Assembly (NCBI RefSeq): GCF_022012335.1
Contig: NZ_JAKLTO010000001.1
Span: forward strand, 310,001 to 374,000
DNA from: Flavobacterium sp. SM15
GTDB taxonomy: Bacteria; Bacteroidota; Bacteroidia; Flavobacteriales; Flavobacteriaceae
DNA length: 64,000 bases
Direction of reading: 5' to 3'
Shown in pieces: positions 62,933 to 64,000 of the stretch (position 1 is the first letter of the stretch; each line of letters opens with the position of its first letter). Below the pieces are notes generated by a model, which was not told the origin of the DNA, ran no database searches, and saw only the letters and a list, made by a program, of their open reading frames with translations. The position numbers and the translations under genes are program-made.

Positions 62933-64000
62933 TTAGTTCAATTTTTCCTCAAAGGAAACTTCAGGATTCAGAATCTCGTTAATTAAGTGGATAATTTCCG
63001 TTTTGAAATCTGCCAACACTTCCGTTCCAATCAAGGTGTCTGCCGATCTGTCTTCTTTAAAACCAAAAGGCATAAACCCAGCTTTCATGTTTTTAAAAGA
63101 AATAATACCCGCCTCGAGTTCCAGACCGTTAAGCTGCTCTTCATACATCAAAGCATAACAAAGCAACTGGATAATTTTATCATTTTTGATCTCGGAAGTA
63201 AGTCCGTTCCAGCTTTTTAACTGAACGTTTCGAAGTTCTACCTTACCGGTTTTATAGTCAATGATTCGGATTTTCCCATTTCGTTGCTCAATACGATCTA
63301 CATTTCCGGCAATTTTCACAGGGTAAGGCAAACGCTGATCTTCCAACAAACAATCCAAAGAGGTTTCCAAAGCAAGTACCTTAACAGCATCTCCTGCTTG
63401 AATATTTTTCTTTTCTTCGCTGAGGAAATTGAAAACGTTACGCTTAGCCACTTCAAAAGCCAGCAGGTTTTTTCCTTTTTTGATTTCGCCTTCTTTATAA
63501 ACTTCCCGGAATTGTCGCTCCACTTCTTCATTTGCCTTTGAGAACATTTCATCAAGGAGTTCCACGGTAAGAAAACGATTCAGTAATGGCTTGTACAATT
63601 CCTCCAAAACACCATGAATAATTGTTCCCAAGGTGTTTAAAGCGATGTTTTCCTCAACCTCTTCCACTTCCGAAATGCGCAAGACGCGTTGATTGTAAAA
63701 CTGAATGGGATTTCGAATGTAACTGGTTAGTCCGGAAGGTGAAAACCCTTTATCCGTAGCAATTTCCTTTAAACGTTCCATAACCTTTTTCGACTTCGGA
63801 ATCTGTACTGGTTCGTAGGCTTTATCAGGCAAATAAGCGTTGAAAATTTGATTTGTAATGGTGTGTTTAGGTTGTCGTTCAATTTCCAATTGCGTAATGA
63901 AACGGCTTTTTTCTCCAGCATCCAACCCCTCACTTTCAGTGTTGTACAACAAATAAATGTTCTTAGCCCTTAAAAGCAAATGATAAAAATGATAGCAGTA
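62933..64000 (-). CDS. PD-(D/E)XK nuclease domain protein, AddB-like, C-terminal part
   Basis: 355 residues visible; the frame runs off the right edge, so the N-terminal majority is missing. The C-terminal PD-(D/E)XK domain has IAGNVDRIEQRNGKIRIIDY then KTGKV (GxVDRIE, IxDYKTG), and the upstream GTIIHGVLEELYKPL helix is typical of the AddB/RecB-family exonuclease. The visible start reads LLRAKNIYLLYNTESEG, the helicase-domain motif VI region of AddB. Likely part of AddAB-type double-strand-break repair; the partner is outside the window. Confidence 0.88.
   Translation of the reverse strand, partial: YCYHFYHLLLRAKNIYLLYNTESEGLDAGEKSRFITQLEIERQPKHTITNQIFNAYLPDKAYEPVQIPKSKKVMERLKEIATDKGFSPSGLTSYIRNPIQFYNQRVLRISEVEEVEENIALNTLGTIIHGVLEELYKPLLNRFLTVELLDEMFSKANEEVERQFREVYKEGEIKKGKNLLAFEVAKRNVFNFLSEEKKNIQAGDAVKVLALETSLDCLLEDQRLPYPVKIAGNVDRIEQRNGKIRIIDYKTGKVELRNVQLKSWNGLTSEIKNDKIIQLLCYALMYEEQLNGLELEAGIISFKNMKAGFMPFGFKEDRSADTLIGTEVLADFKTEIIHLINEILNPEVSFEEKLN

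Noticed and set aside
62933..64000. PD-(D/E)XK nuclease considered as part of a defence system with the ABC pair
   Set aside because: Domain wording fits the AddB repair exonuclease, and no methylase, toxin or other defence gene is present.
1..64000. Mobile elements, prophage, integrons, rRNA, toxin-antitoxin pairs
   Set aside because: No transposase, integrase, inverted terminal repeats, phage structural genes or rRNA sequence was seen in any frame.

Overview
This is a 64 kb stretch of chromosome from a member of the Bacteroidota, almost certainly the family Flavobacteriaceae and most like Flavobacterium. The grounds are: several secreted proteins with type IX secretion (T9SS) C-terminal domains of type A and one of type B; the fused MurF-alanine racemase typical of the phylum; many start-proximal TAnnTTTG boxes, the -7 element of the Bacteroidota primary sigma factor; AT-rich intergenic DNA with little Shine-Dalgarno signal; and a Flavobacterium-type prolyl oligopeptidase. 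No phage, insertion sequence, integrase, CRISPR array or rRNA operon was seen. It reads as ordinary core chromosome.

Layout. 1-5.0 kb: 3' part of a T9SS cargo gene, then murF-alr, mscL and asd. 5.1-7.7 kb: a small His/Cys-rich exported protein next to a TonB-dependent receptor, a likely metal-uptake pair. 7.8-9.9 kb: prolyl oligopeptidase. 10-16 kb (minus strand): two small gene groups, including a tight run of symporter, DedA, FAD oxidoreductase, monofunctional transglycosylase and SDR genes. 16.3-25.7 kb: a block of exported hydrolases (M12B-like metalloprotease with Fn3, GEVED and T9SS domains, S9 peptidase, C1 peptidase, GH92 mannosidase). 25.8-30.8 kb (minus): fatty acid and housekeeping genes (accC, accB, fabH, rpmF, DUF177, pdxA). 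30.8-39.3 kb: ribE, a tiny membrane-anchored protein, a tRNA with CAU anticodon, mce, rbfA, an FtsX-type permease, a MATE transporter, dusB and lepA. 39.4-43.6 kb: a 1391-residue T9SS type B adhesin-like protein with repeated cysteine modules. 43.7-51 kb: thiL, glyS, comF, an Ig-like lipoprotein, a nitrilase-family amidase and a fasciclin lipoprotein. 51-55.3 kb (minus): succinate dehydrogenase sdhC-sdhA-sdhB with an unrelated DUF2846 gene inserted between sdhA and sdhB. 55.4-64 kb: a lipoprotein, aminopeptidase P, a T9SS protein with a BACON-like domain, a DUF2891 protein, an alpha/beta hydrolase, a very small ABC transporter, and the C-terminal part of an AddB-like PD-(D/E)XK nuclease.

Gene ends are marked cleanly: most convergent pairs share one bidirectional hairpin terminator. 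Full two-box promoters (TTG, 17-23 nt, TAnnTTTG) could be read in front of several genes and were used to choose between start codons.

The less ordinary signals are mostly non-coding: two copies of a conserved structured element (resembling the Flavo-1 RNA of Flavobacteria) in the leaders of two translation genes, rbfA and lepA, the lepA copy having a second sequence that could pair with it in an alternative fold; a two-hairpin leader in front of a MATE transporter; and an apparently leaderless promoter arrangement for the His/Cys-rich protein. No complete new multi-gene system was convincingly found.
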